A stretch of 6,742 bases of DNA from Hydrogenophaga sp. (GCA_018335615.1 JAGXRS010000036.1:1-6742); one strand, 5' to 3'. Counted from the first letter of the stretch, positions 1 to 6,742 are shown. A program made the numbers and translations. Notes: generated by a model not told the origin, from the letters alone.

Positions 1-10
1 TGCCCACACC

Positions 11-62
11 TTGGCGGTGCTTTCCATCGGGCGTGTTCACGCCCGATGGAAAGCACCGCCAA
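11..62. repeat. Perfect 25-bp inverted repeat with 2-nt spacer
   Basis: Arms 11-35 and 38-62 are exact reverse complements, separated only by TT at 36-37. As RNA this would be a very stable hairpin with a 21-24-bp usable stem. Pairing stops at both outer ends (C10 faces C63). No T-run follows on either strand, so it is not a textbook intrinsic terminator. The outer arm sequence GGCGGTGCTTT does resemble the descending arm of many GC-rich betaproteobacterial terminators. It could be a terminator for a gene left of the window, a mobile-element end, or a fold-back assembly artefact. The sequence alone does not decide. Confidence 0.85.
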
Positions 63-584
63 CGCGCCTTTCCGGCCTATCGCTGCATGGAACACCCCGG
101 CGTCGGAGCAAATGGGCTGGCATCTCCGACGACAGCTGGACCGAGGTGAACCACTGCGACTCCCGGGCCAGCCCTGCACTCAGCGAACCTCGGGCTGTGT
201 GCCCGACTGAAACTTTTAACAAGCACGCACAGGCCATACAGTGGTTTGAAAGTATTACAACGCGGGCTGTTTACCTTCGAAAGACTACGGCACCGGCCAA
301 ATCCGATTGGTAAAAGAACGTAACGGCCGAGCCATTGAAGCGCTCAATTAGACCGCTCATTCCCAATTTATTCCGCACATCCCCGATGCACGGCATCCCG
401 TCGGGAAATCCCCGGACGGGGTTCTGCAGATACCTAAAGTCGAGCTCATCCCAGTCGAGATTGATAGCAGGCAATTGGCGTCCACCGCATGGACATCACC
501 AACCTGCAGCGTTGGTGCAGCGATTCATCCATCGCATTCAACCGCTTTTCAAATCTCATTTCCGAAGCAAAAGACTTTAGAACC
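63..584. other. Non-coding leader upstream of the lipoprotein gene
   Basis: About 520 bases without a gene I can support. Roughly 200-380 is visibly less GC-rich than the rest of the window, as expected for a promoter-bearing region. Small dyads are present: ATTGA-N5-TCAAT at 334-348, and CCCGTC/GACGGG at 397-402 and 415-420 enclosing GGGAAATCCC. A weak sigma70-like pair, TTGAAA at 246-251 with TTTACC near 270-275, is too poor to call as a promoter. No sigma54 (-24/-12) motif was seen. Short open frames here lack a good ribosome site and recognisable protein character. Confidence 0.5.
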
Positions 585-3269
585 ATGACCGCAAACACCA
601 CACGCCCCCATTCTTTACCCACCCGTATTGCCGTGGCAGTCGGCGTGATCGTGGCCACGACGCTGGCGGCCTGTGGTGGTGGTGGTGGTGACGACGATTC
701 CACTGCCACGCTCGCCGCCATGGAATCGGCCAGCAAGGCAACCGCCAAAAGTCCCGCCAAGTCAAGCGGCAAGGCCCCGGCCAAGACGTTCCCTTCCGAC
801 GAAACGCTACCGATTGATACAACCGACCCCGACAGCACGCCGGTAGACTCACCCGAGACGACCGCTCCTGTTGAGTCCAGCACGCCGGTCACGCCCCCCC
901 CCACGACCGACACCAGTACCACCCCCACGACCACCATGCCCATGGCGACCGCGCCCTTTGATTGCGCCGTTGGTGCCATCACCTGCGTCGAAATCGTGTC
1001 CACCAGTGCGCAGGCACAAACCAGCGTGCCCGTGACCTTTGGTCAACCGTTTCAGGCCGGACAGTGGCTGCACCAGACGCAGGGGCTCATCGCCAAAGTC
1101 GGCAACACCGCCGTGCCGCTGCAGAGCGACGAAATTTCGTCGCACCGAGACGGCTCGGCCCGTTTCGCCGTGCTCAGCGCCCAGCTCACCGGCCTGCAGG
1201 CCAACGAGCGCCGCATCGTCAACATTTACAAGGCGGCGCTGGCGCCCAGCAACGCCACCCTGCCCGCCAGCCCGGTCTGGGACATGGAAGTGGTGGCCAA
1301 GATCTTCAACACCCAGGTCACCAAGGTGAAGTTCGGCAACCGCGTCGGTCATACCGCCGGCACGCCGTTTCTGGCGGGCGAACAGATCACCCTGACTCTC
1401 GTGGGTACCACCACCACCCAGTCCTTCACCCACACCGTCACCTCGGCCCAGGCGGGCGGCACCCACACCACGCTGACGCTGCTTGCCGAAGCCTTCATGA
1501 AGCTCATCAACAGCCAGAGCACGGTGTTCATGGCGGAAAAGCTGGGCACGGGTGGCGGTTACGAAAACGTGTGGATCAAAACCCGGAACCCCGCCGGCGG
1601 CGCCTTCCAGGTGAGCGTTGCCTACAGCGGCGCGGCCAGCATCAGCCAGACCAACACGTCTGAATATGGCGCGCCCACCAACTGGGTATTCAAACCGCAG
1701 GACATGCTCAAGCAGCAAATTGCCGCCAGCAACAGCGGCCAGGCGGTTCCCACGCGCCGGCTGCACGGCCCCGTCGCCAGCGAGTTCGCCCTGACCGCCC
1801 CCCTGCGCGACAGCGTCACCGGTGCCGAGCACCCTTTCCTCACAGCCCGCCTGGACACGCGCCTGTACAACGCCGGCCAGCAAATCCGCACCGACGTGGT
1901 GATGGAGAACAACTGGACCTTCAAGGCCGATCCGAAGAACATCACCTACGAACTGACCGTGAAACACGGCGGCACCACGGTCCACCAGCAACCGGTGTTC
2001 ACCCACTACCACCACGCCCGTTGGCACAAGGTGGTATGGGCCGGCGCCGAACCCAAGATCCAGGTGCGCCACCACATGGGCAACTTCATGGCCAGCCGCG
2101 CGGTGTGGAACTACGACCGCACCCTGGCGGTGAGCGAGACCACGCGGCAGGCCGAGGCCACCAACCTGGCGAACCGGCGCACGGCTCAAGCGCACCTGGG
2201 CCCCATGGGCAATGTCTTCCTGCAGACACAGTTCGGCACCACGGGCGGGCGCCCCGACATCGGACCGCTCCCGCGCTGGACCGCGATGTACCTCATCACA
2301 CAAGACGAACGGTTCCGCGCCAGCATGATGGCCAACGCCGACGCGGCTGCCGCCGTGCCGATCCATCACCGCGACGAGAACACCGGACAACCGGTGAACC
2401 CGATCGTTCACCGCACGGTGTCGTTGCACTCGAATGGCCCCACCATTCCCGTTAGCACCGACCCCACCATCTGGGCGCCCGACACCGCTCACCAGGCCTC
2501 GTTCACCTACGTCCCCTATCTGCTGACGGGTGACAAGTTCTACCAGGACGAAATGATGTTCTGGGCCAGCTGGAACGTCATCAGCCTGCCATCGGCTGCG
2601 CGCTCGGCCGAGAAGGCGCTTGTGCACCGCAACCAGGTGCGTGGCCAGGCGTGGGCGCTGCGTTCCCTGTTTGAGGCGCATGCGACGCTGTCCGACCAGC
2701 ACCCCATGAAGGCGACCTACCGCACCATGCTCGACAACAACCTGGCCCACTACCGCCAGATGTATGTGAACGGTGCCAGCGTCTCCCCGATGGGCTCGAT
2801 CCAGCACTCGACGACCAGCACCCCACCGTGGCAGAACGATTTCGTGGGCATCGTCTTCAGCCTGATGACGGAGAACAAGGAGCCCAACGCCCGTGAGACG
2901 CTGGATTGGTTCAGCCGCTTCAACGTGGGCCGCTTCATGAGCGACGCGGACGGCTTCTGCGCCGCCCGGGCGCCCGGCTATTACTGGAAGAACGTCGATG
3001 CCAGCGGGGCTTTCCTGACCACCTGGGCGCAGATGTTCGCCGCCAACTACGCGGCCGATGTCGGCACGCCCTGCAGCAGCCTGACCATCACCAGCGGATA
3101 TCCCACCAGCGCAAGCGGCTATGCGGCCAATGCCAGGGGCATGCTGGGCGCCGCAGCGAACGCCGGCGTGGCCAACGGTCACACGGCCTACGCCAAATGG
3201 AAGGCCATGACGCCGTCCATGGACAAGGCGTTTCCCGCCGACCCCACCTGGGCCATCACGCCCCGGTAA
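585..3269 (+). CDS. Outer-membrane lipoprotein, putative PcRGLX/YetA-like (PL26-type) polysaccharide lyase
   Basis: 894 residues from ATG 585. This start is preferred over the in-frame ATG 489 because it places a type II signal peptide at the N-terminus: Arg-containing n-region, hydrophobic residues 15-28, lipobox LAAC with Cys30. Gly follows the Cys, so outer-membrane sorting is expected by the +2 rule. Residues 31-125 form a low-complexity linker: five Gly, then Lys/Ala-rich, then acidic and Thr/Pro/Ser-rich. Residues about 126-450 look beta-rich (VPVTFGQPFQAGQ, then a HRDGSARFAVL stretch), like the N-terminal RIFT barrel of PcRGLX/YetA proteins. Residues about 560-830 look like an alpha/alpha toroid (PRWTAMYLI, HQASFTYVPYLLTGDKFY, RGQAWALRSLFEA, WQNDFVGIVFSL). 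His/Arg-rich stretches lie at 472-481 and 593-597; I cannot assign catalytic residues. Length fits the family. No clear Shine-Dalgarno precedes 585. It converges on an exopolysaccharide operon, suggesting action on that polymer. The gene itself is solid; the enzyme class is a by-eye inference and could instead be another glycan-active toroid protein. Confidence 0.6.
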   Translation: MTANTTRPHSLPTRIAVAVGVIVATTLAACGGGGGDDDSTATLAAMESASKATAKSPAKSSGKAPAKTFPSDETLPIDTTDPDSTPVDSPETTAPVESSTPVTPPPTTDTSTTPTTTMPMATAPFDCAVGAITCVEIVSTSAQAQTSVPVTFGQPFQAGQWLHQTQGLIAKVGNTAVPLQSDEISSHRDGSARFAVLSAQLTGLQANERRIVNIYKAALAPSNATLPASPVWDMEVVAKIFNTQVTKVKFGNRVGHTAGTPFLAGEQITLTLVGTTTTQSFTHTVTSAQAGGTHTTLTLLAEAFMKLINSQSTVFMAEKLGTGGGYENVWIKTRNPAGGAFQVSVAYSGAASISQTNTSEYGAPTNWVFKPQDMLKQQIAASNSGQAVPTRRLHGPVASEFALTAPLRDSVTGAEHPFLTARLDTRLYNAGQQIRTDVVMENNWTFKADPKNITYELTVKHGGTTVHQQPVFTHYHHARWHKVVWAGAEPKIQVRHHMGNFMASRAVWNYDRTLAVSETTRQAEATNLANRRTAQAHLGPMGNVFLQTQFGTTGGRPDIGPLPRWTAMYLITQDERFRASMMANADAAAAVPIHHRDENTGQPVNPIVHRTVSLHSNGPTIPVSTDPTIWAPDTAHQASFTYVPYLLTGDKFYQDEMMFWASWNVISLPSAARSAEKALVHRNQVRGQAWALRSLFEAHATLSDQHPMKATYRTMLDNNLAHYRQMYVNGASVSPMGSIQHSTTSTPPWQNDFVGIVFSLMTENKEPNARETLDWFSRFNVGRFMSDADGFCAARAPGYYWKNVDASGAFLTTWAQMFAANYAADVGTPCSSLTITSGYPTSASGYAANARGMLGAAANAGVANGHTAYAKWKAMTPSMDKAFPADPTWAITPR
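894..902 (+). repeat. C9 homopolymer inside the lipoprotein linker
   Basis: Nine consecutive C residues lie in frame and encode Pro104-Pro106 of the lipoprotein, between the signal peptide and the folded part. Gain or loss of one C would break the frame upstream of the whole catalytic region. The run is either a slippage-prone site or simply a Pro-codon run in a GC-rich linker. Confidence 0.9.
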
Positions 3270-3302
3270 ACGCCAAGGTTGACGGCGCCACGCGCCGATT
3301 CG

Positions 3303-3332
3303 AAGGTGGCAAGGCCAGGGCCTTGCCACCTT
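3303..3332. terminator. Bidirectional terminator-like hairpin between convergent genes
   Basis: Arms 3303-3316 and 3319-3332 are perfect complements (14 bp) around AG at 3317-3318. The hairpin begins 34 nt after the lipoprotein stop and lies 15 nt past the stop of the minus-strand glycosyltransferase. On the plus strand it is followed only by a short TTT (one T beyond the stem, then CGG). On the minus strand the T-tract is also short. Position between two converging genes supports a shared terminator, with the weak T-tracts as the main doubt. Confidence 0.7.
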
Positions 3333-3346
3333 TCGGCATTGCAAGG

Positions 3347-4417
3347 TCAGGACGCAACCGCGCCGGACGCGCGCACCCGCTCGATCACGGCCAGCAGGTT
3401 CTGGACATACTTGACCGGTGTGTGGCGCTCCATATATGTGCGCCGGGCCATGGCCGACATGCTGCGGGTCAGCGCCGGGTCTGCGGTGATCGTTTTCACC
3501 GCATCCATCAGCTCTTCCCGTGCACCCGGCGACACCAGCATCACACCCGAATCGTCCGTTGCGTAGTCGAGCAGCGTGGGGGTTCTGGTGGCGATGACGG
3601 GCTTGCCAAACGCCATGGCTTGCAGCATCACCATCTGACCTGCTGATATGTCGTCCACCGCCAGGGGAACCACGACCACCGTCGAGGCGTGCAGTTCGGA
3701 CAGGTACTGTTCGTTGTGACAGTTCGTCAGCCACTCGATGTTGGGGGCCGAGGCACAGCCCGCCTGCATCGAATGCCGGTCACACACAATGGTCAGGGGC
3801 AGCCCAAGATCGGCAAACGCAGCGGTGAGGAGCGGGTAGTCCCGTCCGGACCGTCCGGCGCTGAAGAATCTGTTCTGAGCAGGCTCGCCATGGTCCACAT
3901 AGCGGCTGACCGGCACATGCAGACCATACGGAACGAAAAAGAACTTGTGCCTCGCGTGGGGAAAGATCTGACCATAGCGATCCACTTCAGGCGTCGAGTA
4001 ACACACCACGGCATCGATCCGCCTGAACAAAAAAGAAAAGTACGCGTTCCGCAACCGGGTCAACAACGGGCTGGACCGGCTCGTGTAAATGAATCCGAGG
4101 TAGATGATCTTGAACGGGCGCCTTGACAAAAAGCGGGCCAGGAGAAAGGCAAACGCCTCGAAGTGAGAGCCCACCAGTACCACATCCGGCTTCACGGATT
4201 CACGCACCAGTGAATTCCAGGCAAATCCCAAGGACCGCCACAGCAATTGTGGCAAACCCAGCAGCACCAGTTGCCACCGCCGGTGGTACTTCAGGCTGAG
4301 CTTGCGACCGAACAGCCGATACGGCACGCCGCTGGACGCCAGCGCCTGATCCAGGGGGTCGCCCTTGGGAGAATCGGAATAGATGACGTAGTAATGAATC
4401 ATGATGTCACGCATCAT
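3347..4417 (-). CDS. GT-B-fold glycosyltransferase, family 4-like
   Basis: 356 residues from ATG 4417. An in-frame ATG at 4402 gives 351 residues and starts right at the first beta strand (IHYYVIY). Neither start has a clear Shine-Dalgarno. The first overlaps the upstream gene by 11 nt; the second begins 4 nt after its stop, so translational coupling is likely either way. Layout is GT-B: N-terminal Rossmann half to about residue 165 (PDVVLVGSHFEAF at 77-89, KIIYLGF at 103-109, VCYSTPEVDRY at 138-148), then the nucleotide-sugar half (FFSAGRSGRDYPLL at 184-197; GQMVMLQAMAFGKPVIATRTP at 260-280). No signal peptide is evident, so it likely works at the cytoplasmic face, adding a sugar to a lipid-linked repeat unit. 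The donor-site motif aligns with the GT4 EX7E segment, but Gln266 replaces the second Glu and no Glu fills the first. Sugar and linkage cannot be read from the sequence. Confidence 0.85.
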   Translation of the reverse strand: MMRDIMIHYYVIYSDSPKGDPLDQALASSGVPYRLFGRKLSLKYHRRWQLVLLGLPQLLWRSLGFAWNSLVRESVKPDVVLVGSHFEAFAFLLARFLSRRPFKIIYLGFIYTSRSSPLLTRLRNAYFSFLFRRIDAVVCYSTPEVDRYGQIFPHARHKFFFVPYGLHVPVSRYVDHGEPAQNRFFSAGRSGRDYPLLTAAFADLGLPLTIVCDRHSMQAGCASAPNIEWLTNCHNEQYLSELHASTVVVVPLAVDDISAGQMVMLQAMAFGKPVIATRTPTLLDYATDDSGVMLVSPGAREELMDAVKTITADPALTRSMSAMARRTYMERHTPVKYVQNLLAVIERVRASGAVAS

Positions 4418-5348
4418 GGGGACTGAGCCAGTCTGGCAATCCCCGTGTGTTACCGCCGTCTGTCCCCGCCTCCTTTGCCCGCCCTTTCCAGATCAGCAAA
4501 GGAAAACGCGACCGGAGACTGTGCTCATAAATCGCCTCGTTCTTGTAATACGAATTGGGGTAAAACTCCACCCGCTTGCCCAGCATGAGCGACAGAATGC
4601 ACACATGCAGACGGTTGGTTCGGATGCAGGCGTAACGATCCAGAAAGGCCATCATTCGCACGGTGGTGCGGGCACAGGCCTCGGGCGACAGATCGCGCGT
4701 GGCAAAAATGGCCGACACATCGAAGTTGTGAGGAGGAATGTCCACATCGGTTTTTTCGACATCGGTGCGAAAAGCCGACAATATCTCGAATCGGCCACCC
4801 GACCGAACCATGTGCCGATAGGCGATCAAGGTCAGGCGCACATCCTCTCGGTTGAAACGCGGAATGCCCATCGACGTGGCATTCAAGGCCTTGACGTTCG
4901 CCCGGATGCGCTGCAGATCGGCGCCCAGCGCCATATCGTGTGCCATAAACACCCGCGCCTGTGTGACGCAGGACGACACATGGTCAAATGAGCGCTGCTC
5001 CCGGCAGAAAATGGTGCAGTTGTCGCCCAGCTCGGCCAGCACATCGTCAAAGGCATCGATGGTATGGGGCAACACGATCAGCGCCTTCACCAGGCGGTGG
5101 TTGCGCTGGATGAAATCGATGGCATTGGTATATGCGCCAATCAGGTTGCCGCCACCGGCATACACCACCACCGCACCCGGGTAGGTCGCCAAGGGAGAAC
5201 CGACGCGGTACCGAATGCCCAGATCGTCCAGCATCTGGTACGTGGCACAAGTGATGAAGGAATCGCCCGCATTGCCCGGATTCGGAATGATCACCACATC
5301 GTCGTCGCGAAACGGCTGCAGTACCCCGGAAATTTGATCGTCGATCAT
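4407..5348 (-). CDS. Polysaccharide pyruvyl transferase family protein
   Basis: 313 residues. The family moves pyruvate from phosphoenolpyruvate onto a sugar of a surface polysaccharide, forming a ketal that makes the polymer acidic. Family landmarks in order: NPGNAGDSFI at 23-32, GGGNLIGAY at 65-73, LPHTI near 93-97, CREQRSFDHV at 115-124, AHDMAL at 136-141, RTNRLHVCILSLMLGKRVEFYPNSYYKN at 243-270 (given as one span; its core is RLH at 246-248 with NSYYKN at 265-270). Length fits the PF04230 family. ATG 5348 is chosen because GGAGG at 5356-5360 sits 7 nt upstream. The frame also allows TTG 5366, but that would place this ribosome site inside the gene. Its start overlaps the upstream stop as ATGA, and its end overlaps the longer version of the next gene. 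The usual TDRLH reads TNRLH here. Family assignment is strong; the exact acceptor is unknown, and some family members are not pyruvylating enzymes. Confidence 0.85.
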   Translation of the reverse strand: MIDDQISGVLQPFRDDDVVIIPNPGNAGDSFITCATYQMLDDLGIRYRVGSPLATYPGAVVVYAGGGNLIGAYTNAIDFIQRNHRLVKALIVLPHTIDAFDDVLAELGDNCTIFCREQRSFDHVSSCVTQARVFMAHDMALGADLQRIRANVKALNATSMGIPRFNREDVRLTLIAYRHMVRSGGRFEILSAFRTDVEKTDVDIPPHNFDVSAIFATRDLSPEACARTTVRMMAFLDRYACIRTNRLHVCILSLMLGKRVEFYPNSYYKNEAIYEHSLRSRFPLLIWKGRAKEAGTDGGNTRGLPDWLSPHDA

Positions 5349-6265
5349 GCCTGACCCTCCATACAAAGCGATTGCACCAATTGATCCTCATCCCATCGCA
5401 CCTCGGCGTCTTCGTAGCCGTATTTGGTCGGGTGGATGATGTAATGCCCGCGCTGCCTCAGCAGTTGCGGGTGCATGCGGATCTGTTTGCCCTCGACGCC
5501 GAAGATGCCGCCGTCGGAGCCGTCGTCCATCAGGGAATAGCCGGCCGCGTACACATAGGGCGTCATGACCCCGTCCTCGCCCGTGTCGGGCAGCCACAGG
5601 AAGGGCGAGTCGTCCAGCACATCGGGGCGCGCCATGTACTCCACCACCGCCCGCCGCACGATGTAGGAGCCACCAATGGCGAACTCGCCCCAGGCGTAGC
5701 CGTGGGACGCGGCCAGGTTGAGCAAGCGCCGGAACCGGGCAAACGCGCCCCAGGCCTGGGCCACACGGCCATGGGCGGCGCCGTGGCGCACAAAGCGCAG
5801 CGCGCCCCGCCAGCCCATCATCTTCTGGTAGTAATTGGCCCAGCCGGGGTTGTTGAGCCGCCCGCCCAGGATGCTGGAGAAGCCCTGGCCCAGCTGGCCG
5901 GCCGCCGGGCGGGTGTCGAAGATGCGCTGTGCCCGCTCGACCAGGCCAGCGCGCACCACAATGGCGTCGGCATCGATCTTGACGAAGATGGCCCGCGCAC
6001 TCAGCTCCGGGATGTCCAGCGCCGCTACCATGGCCCGACATTGCATCGCCCAGATCTTTCCCCAATGGCGCCGGGTCGGCACGGGATTCTGCAGAACGAT
6101 CACGTCATCGCCGAGCAAGGCCGGATTGAGGCTGTCGGCGCTGGGCCCGTCCAGCAACAGGTAGATGCGGTAATCCCGGCAAAACGTCCGGATGCTGTTG
6201 ACGGTATTGGCCACGCGGGACAGATCCCCTTGCGCCAGCGGAATAAAAAAGACACTTTCAATCAT
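5345..6265 (-). CDS. Glycosyltransferase-like protein, GT-A fold
   Basis: 306 residues from ATG 6265, where Met is followed at once by the first predicted beta strand (ESVFFIPLA). A TTG at 6310 would overlap the upstream stop as TTGA and add 15 residues of unlikely N-terminus; neither start has a good Shine-Dalgarno. Residues 4-60 look like a nucleotide-binding half (VFFIPLA, RIYLLLDG at 33-40, DDVIVLQN at 53-60). VKIDADAIV at 95-103 contains a DxD (Asp98, Asp100), the usual metal and nucleotide-sugar site. IGGSYIVRR at 197-205 and TGEDGVMTPYV at 228-238 fit the acceptor side, with Glu230-Asp231 recalling the ED base motif of GT2 enzymes. The C-terminus (HPQLLRQRGHYIIHPTKYGYED, 265-286 region) is His/Tyr-rich and not one I recognise. 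There is no membrane segment or signal peptide. Likely a sugar transferase in repeat-unit assembly; the subfamily is unknown. Confidence 0.75.
   Translation of the reverse strand: MIESVFFIPLAQGDLSRVANTVNSIRTFCRDYRIYLLLDGPSADSLNPALLGDDVIVLQNPVPTRRHWGKIWAMQCRAMVAALDIPELSARAIFVKIDADAIVVRAGLVERAQRIFDTRPAAGQLGQGFSSILGGRLNNPGWANYYQKMMGWRGALRFVRHGAAHGRVAQAWGAFARFRRLLNLAASHGYAWGEFAIGGSYIVRRAVVEYMARPDVLDDSPFLWLPDTGEDGVMTPYVYAAGYSLMDDGSDGGIFGVEGKQIRMHPQLLRQRGHYIIHPTKYGYEDAEVRWDEDQLVQSLCMEGQA
5355..5360 (-). promoter_or_regulatory. Ribosome binding site of the pyruvyl transferase gene
   Basis: GGAGGG read on the minus strand, with the GGAGG core ending 7 nt before ATG 5348. It lies inside the last codons of the upstream glycosyltransferase gene, whose TGA overlaps this ATG as ATGA. 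It is the only strong Shine-Dalgarno seen in the operon and fixes the start. Confidence 0.85.
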
Positions 6266-6306
6266 GTGGTTCGCTCGGGCAAGTGGTGGCTGAGTGAATT
6301 CGCTCG

Positions 6307-6742
6307 TCAAGCGCGTGATGCCCGACGGGCCAGGGTGCGGTGCAGGGTTTCCTGCCCCAGGTTCAGCAGCACGGCTTCAATCGAATCGGGTTGGCCAAAG
6401 AGTTTCCACAGCAGGTAAATGGACAGCGCGTAAACCGTGGCACCCACGGCGACCTTGCCGAGCAAGGCCAGCATCAGGTTCTCGGGCAAAAAGGGCGCCA
6501 TGAAATCGACGCTCCCGTACATGATCGACACCGCCACCAGCACCCGCAGCAGACCCGCCACCAGTCGCCAGCCGGAAATGATGCGCCGCCGCTTCAGCAT
6601 GGTGGCCAGCGCCAGCGCAAAGAGCAGTCCGCCGGCGTTGTACATCCAGGCCAGCCCCACGAGCCCGGCCCATGTGTAGACCGGATAGATGGCCACCAGC
6701 ACCGCCAGCGCGTACACCCACGACAACATCGCATTGGTCTTG
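6307..6742 (-). CDS. C-terminal part of a polysaccharide flippase-like membrane protein (Wzx type), 5' end outside window
   Basis: The reading frame is open through the right edge (KTNA precedes the first internal Met at 6729), so the true start lies beyond 6742 and ATG 6729 is not taken as the start. About 144 codons are visible. Counted from that Met, hydrophobic segments lie near 3-19, 22-45, 55-74 and 85-111, followed by a short cytoplasmic tail rich in Arg. Features such as WAGLVGLAWMYNAGGLLFAL and LLWKLFG resemble the last helices of Wzx/MATE-like flippases, which move lipid-linked repeat units across the inner membrane. First gene of the visible operon; the next gene starts 41 nt downstream of its TGA (or overlaps it). 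Another multi-spanning protein of the cluster cannot be excluded because the diagnostic N-terminal half is missing. Confidence 0.65.
   Translation of the reverse strand, partial: KTNAMLSWVYALAVLVAIYPVYTWAGLVGLAWMYNAGGLLFALALATMLKRRRIISGWRLVAGLLRVLVAVSIMYGSVDFMAPFLPENLMLALLGKVAVGATVYALSIYLLWKLFGQPDSIEAVLLNLGQETLHRTLARRASRA

Noticed and set aside
246..275. Sigma70-like promoter (TTGAAA with TTTACC)
   Set aside because: The -10 box matches the consensus at only about three positions, and it would leave a leader of roughly 300 nt. Not strong enough to annotate.
11..313. 100-codon plus-strand frame across the palindrome
   Set aside because: It starts inside the inverted repeat, has no ribosome site, and shows Arg/Ser-rich composition without any recognisable motif.
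271..474. 67-codon minus-strand frame beginning with TTG
   Set aside because: Its residue composition is oddly protein-like (for example LQNPVRGFPDGMPCIGDV), but it starts with TTG, has only a weak ribosome site, matches nothing I know, and its third-position GC is lower than its neighbours. The best candidate for a missed small gene, but not supported.
489..584. Upstream in-frame ATG extending the lipoprotein by 32 residues
   Set aside because: It would bury the signal peptide internally and has no Shine-Dalgarno. ATG 585 gives a normal type II signal peptide.
849..3734. 961-codon open frame on the minus strand opposite the lipoprotein gene
   Set aside because: It lies antisense to a gene with a clear signal peptide and folded-protein character. 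Its product is an Arg/Gly/His/Val-rich low-quality sequence typical of antisense frames in GC-rich DNA, and it also runs into the 3' part of the glycosyltransferase gene.
5349..5366. TTG 5366 as start of the pyruvyl transferase
   Set aside because: The strong GGAGG at 5356-5360 would fall inside the coding region. ATG 5348 has ideal spacing and the ATGA overlap.
6266..6310. TTG 6310 as start of the GT-A-like gene
   Set aside because: The TTGA overlap is attractive for coupling, but there is no ribosome site and the added 15 residues do not look like part of the fold. Kept as an alternative only.
5372..6418. 348-codon open frame on the plus strand opposite the GT-A-like gene
   Set aside because: The product is Ala/Gly/His/Arg-rich with no recognisable domain, while the minus strand carries DxD and ED motifs and operon-style overlaps.

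Overview
This is a GC-rich window that looks bacterial. Its GC content, codon style and gene make-up suggest a betaproteobacterium, perhaps Burkholderiales/Comamonadaceae; this is inferred from style, not from a marker gene. It holds one end of an exopolysaccharide or capsule biosynthesis cluster. No rRNA, tRNA, CRISPR array or transposase gene was seen.

Layout. Positions 1-584 hold no gene I can support: a perfect 25-bp inverted repeat at 11-62, then a less GC-rich leader with small dyads. Positions 585-3269 (+) encode an 894-residue secreted lipoprotein. It has a type II signal peptide, a long Thr/Pro/Ser linker, a beta-rich N-terminal part and a large helical C-terminal part. It most resembles polysaccharide lyases of the PcRGLX/YetA (PL26) type, recognised by eye only. 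A 77-bp gap with a strong hairpin (3303-3332) separates it from four convergent genes on the minus strand.

The minus-strand genes, in transcription order, are: the C-terminal end of a multi-spanning membrane protein, probably a Wzx-type flippase (cut by the right edge of the window); a GT-A-fold glycosyltransferase-like protein with a DxD motif; a polysaccharide pyruvyl transferase; and a GT-B-fold family 4-like glycosyltransferase. The junctions are tight: a gap of 41 nt or a 4-nt overlap, then an ATGA overlap, then an 11-nt overlap or a 4-nt gap. This indicates one operon whose promoter lies beyond position 6742.

Together these genes fit assembly of a lipid-linked, pyruvate-decorated repeat unit (two transferases plus pyruvyl transferase) and its flipping to the periplasm (Wzx-like). 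The polymerase, export, chain-length and initiating-transferase genes are not in the window. The convergent lipoprotein may be an outer-membrane-anchored enzyme that trims or degrades the same polymer. That link is inferred from position and is the most interesting hypothesis here.
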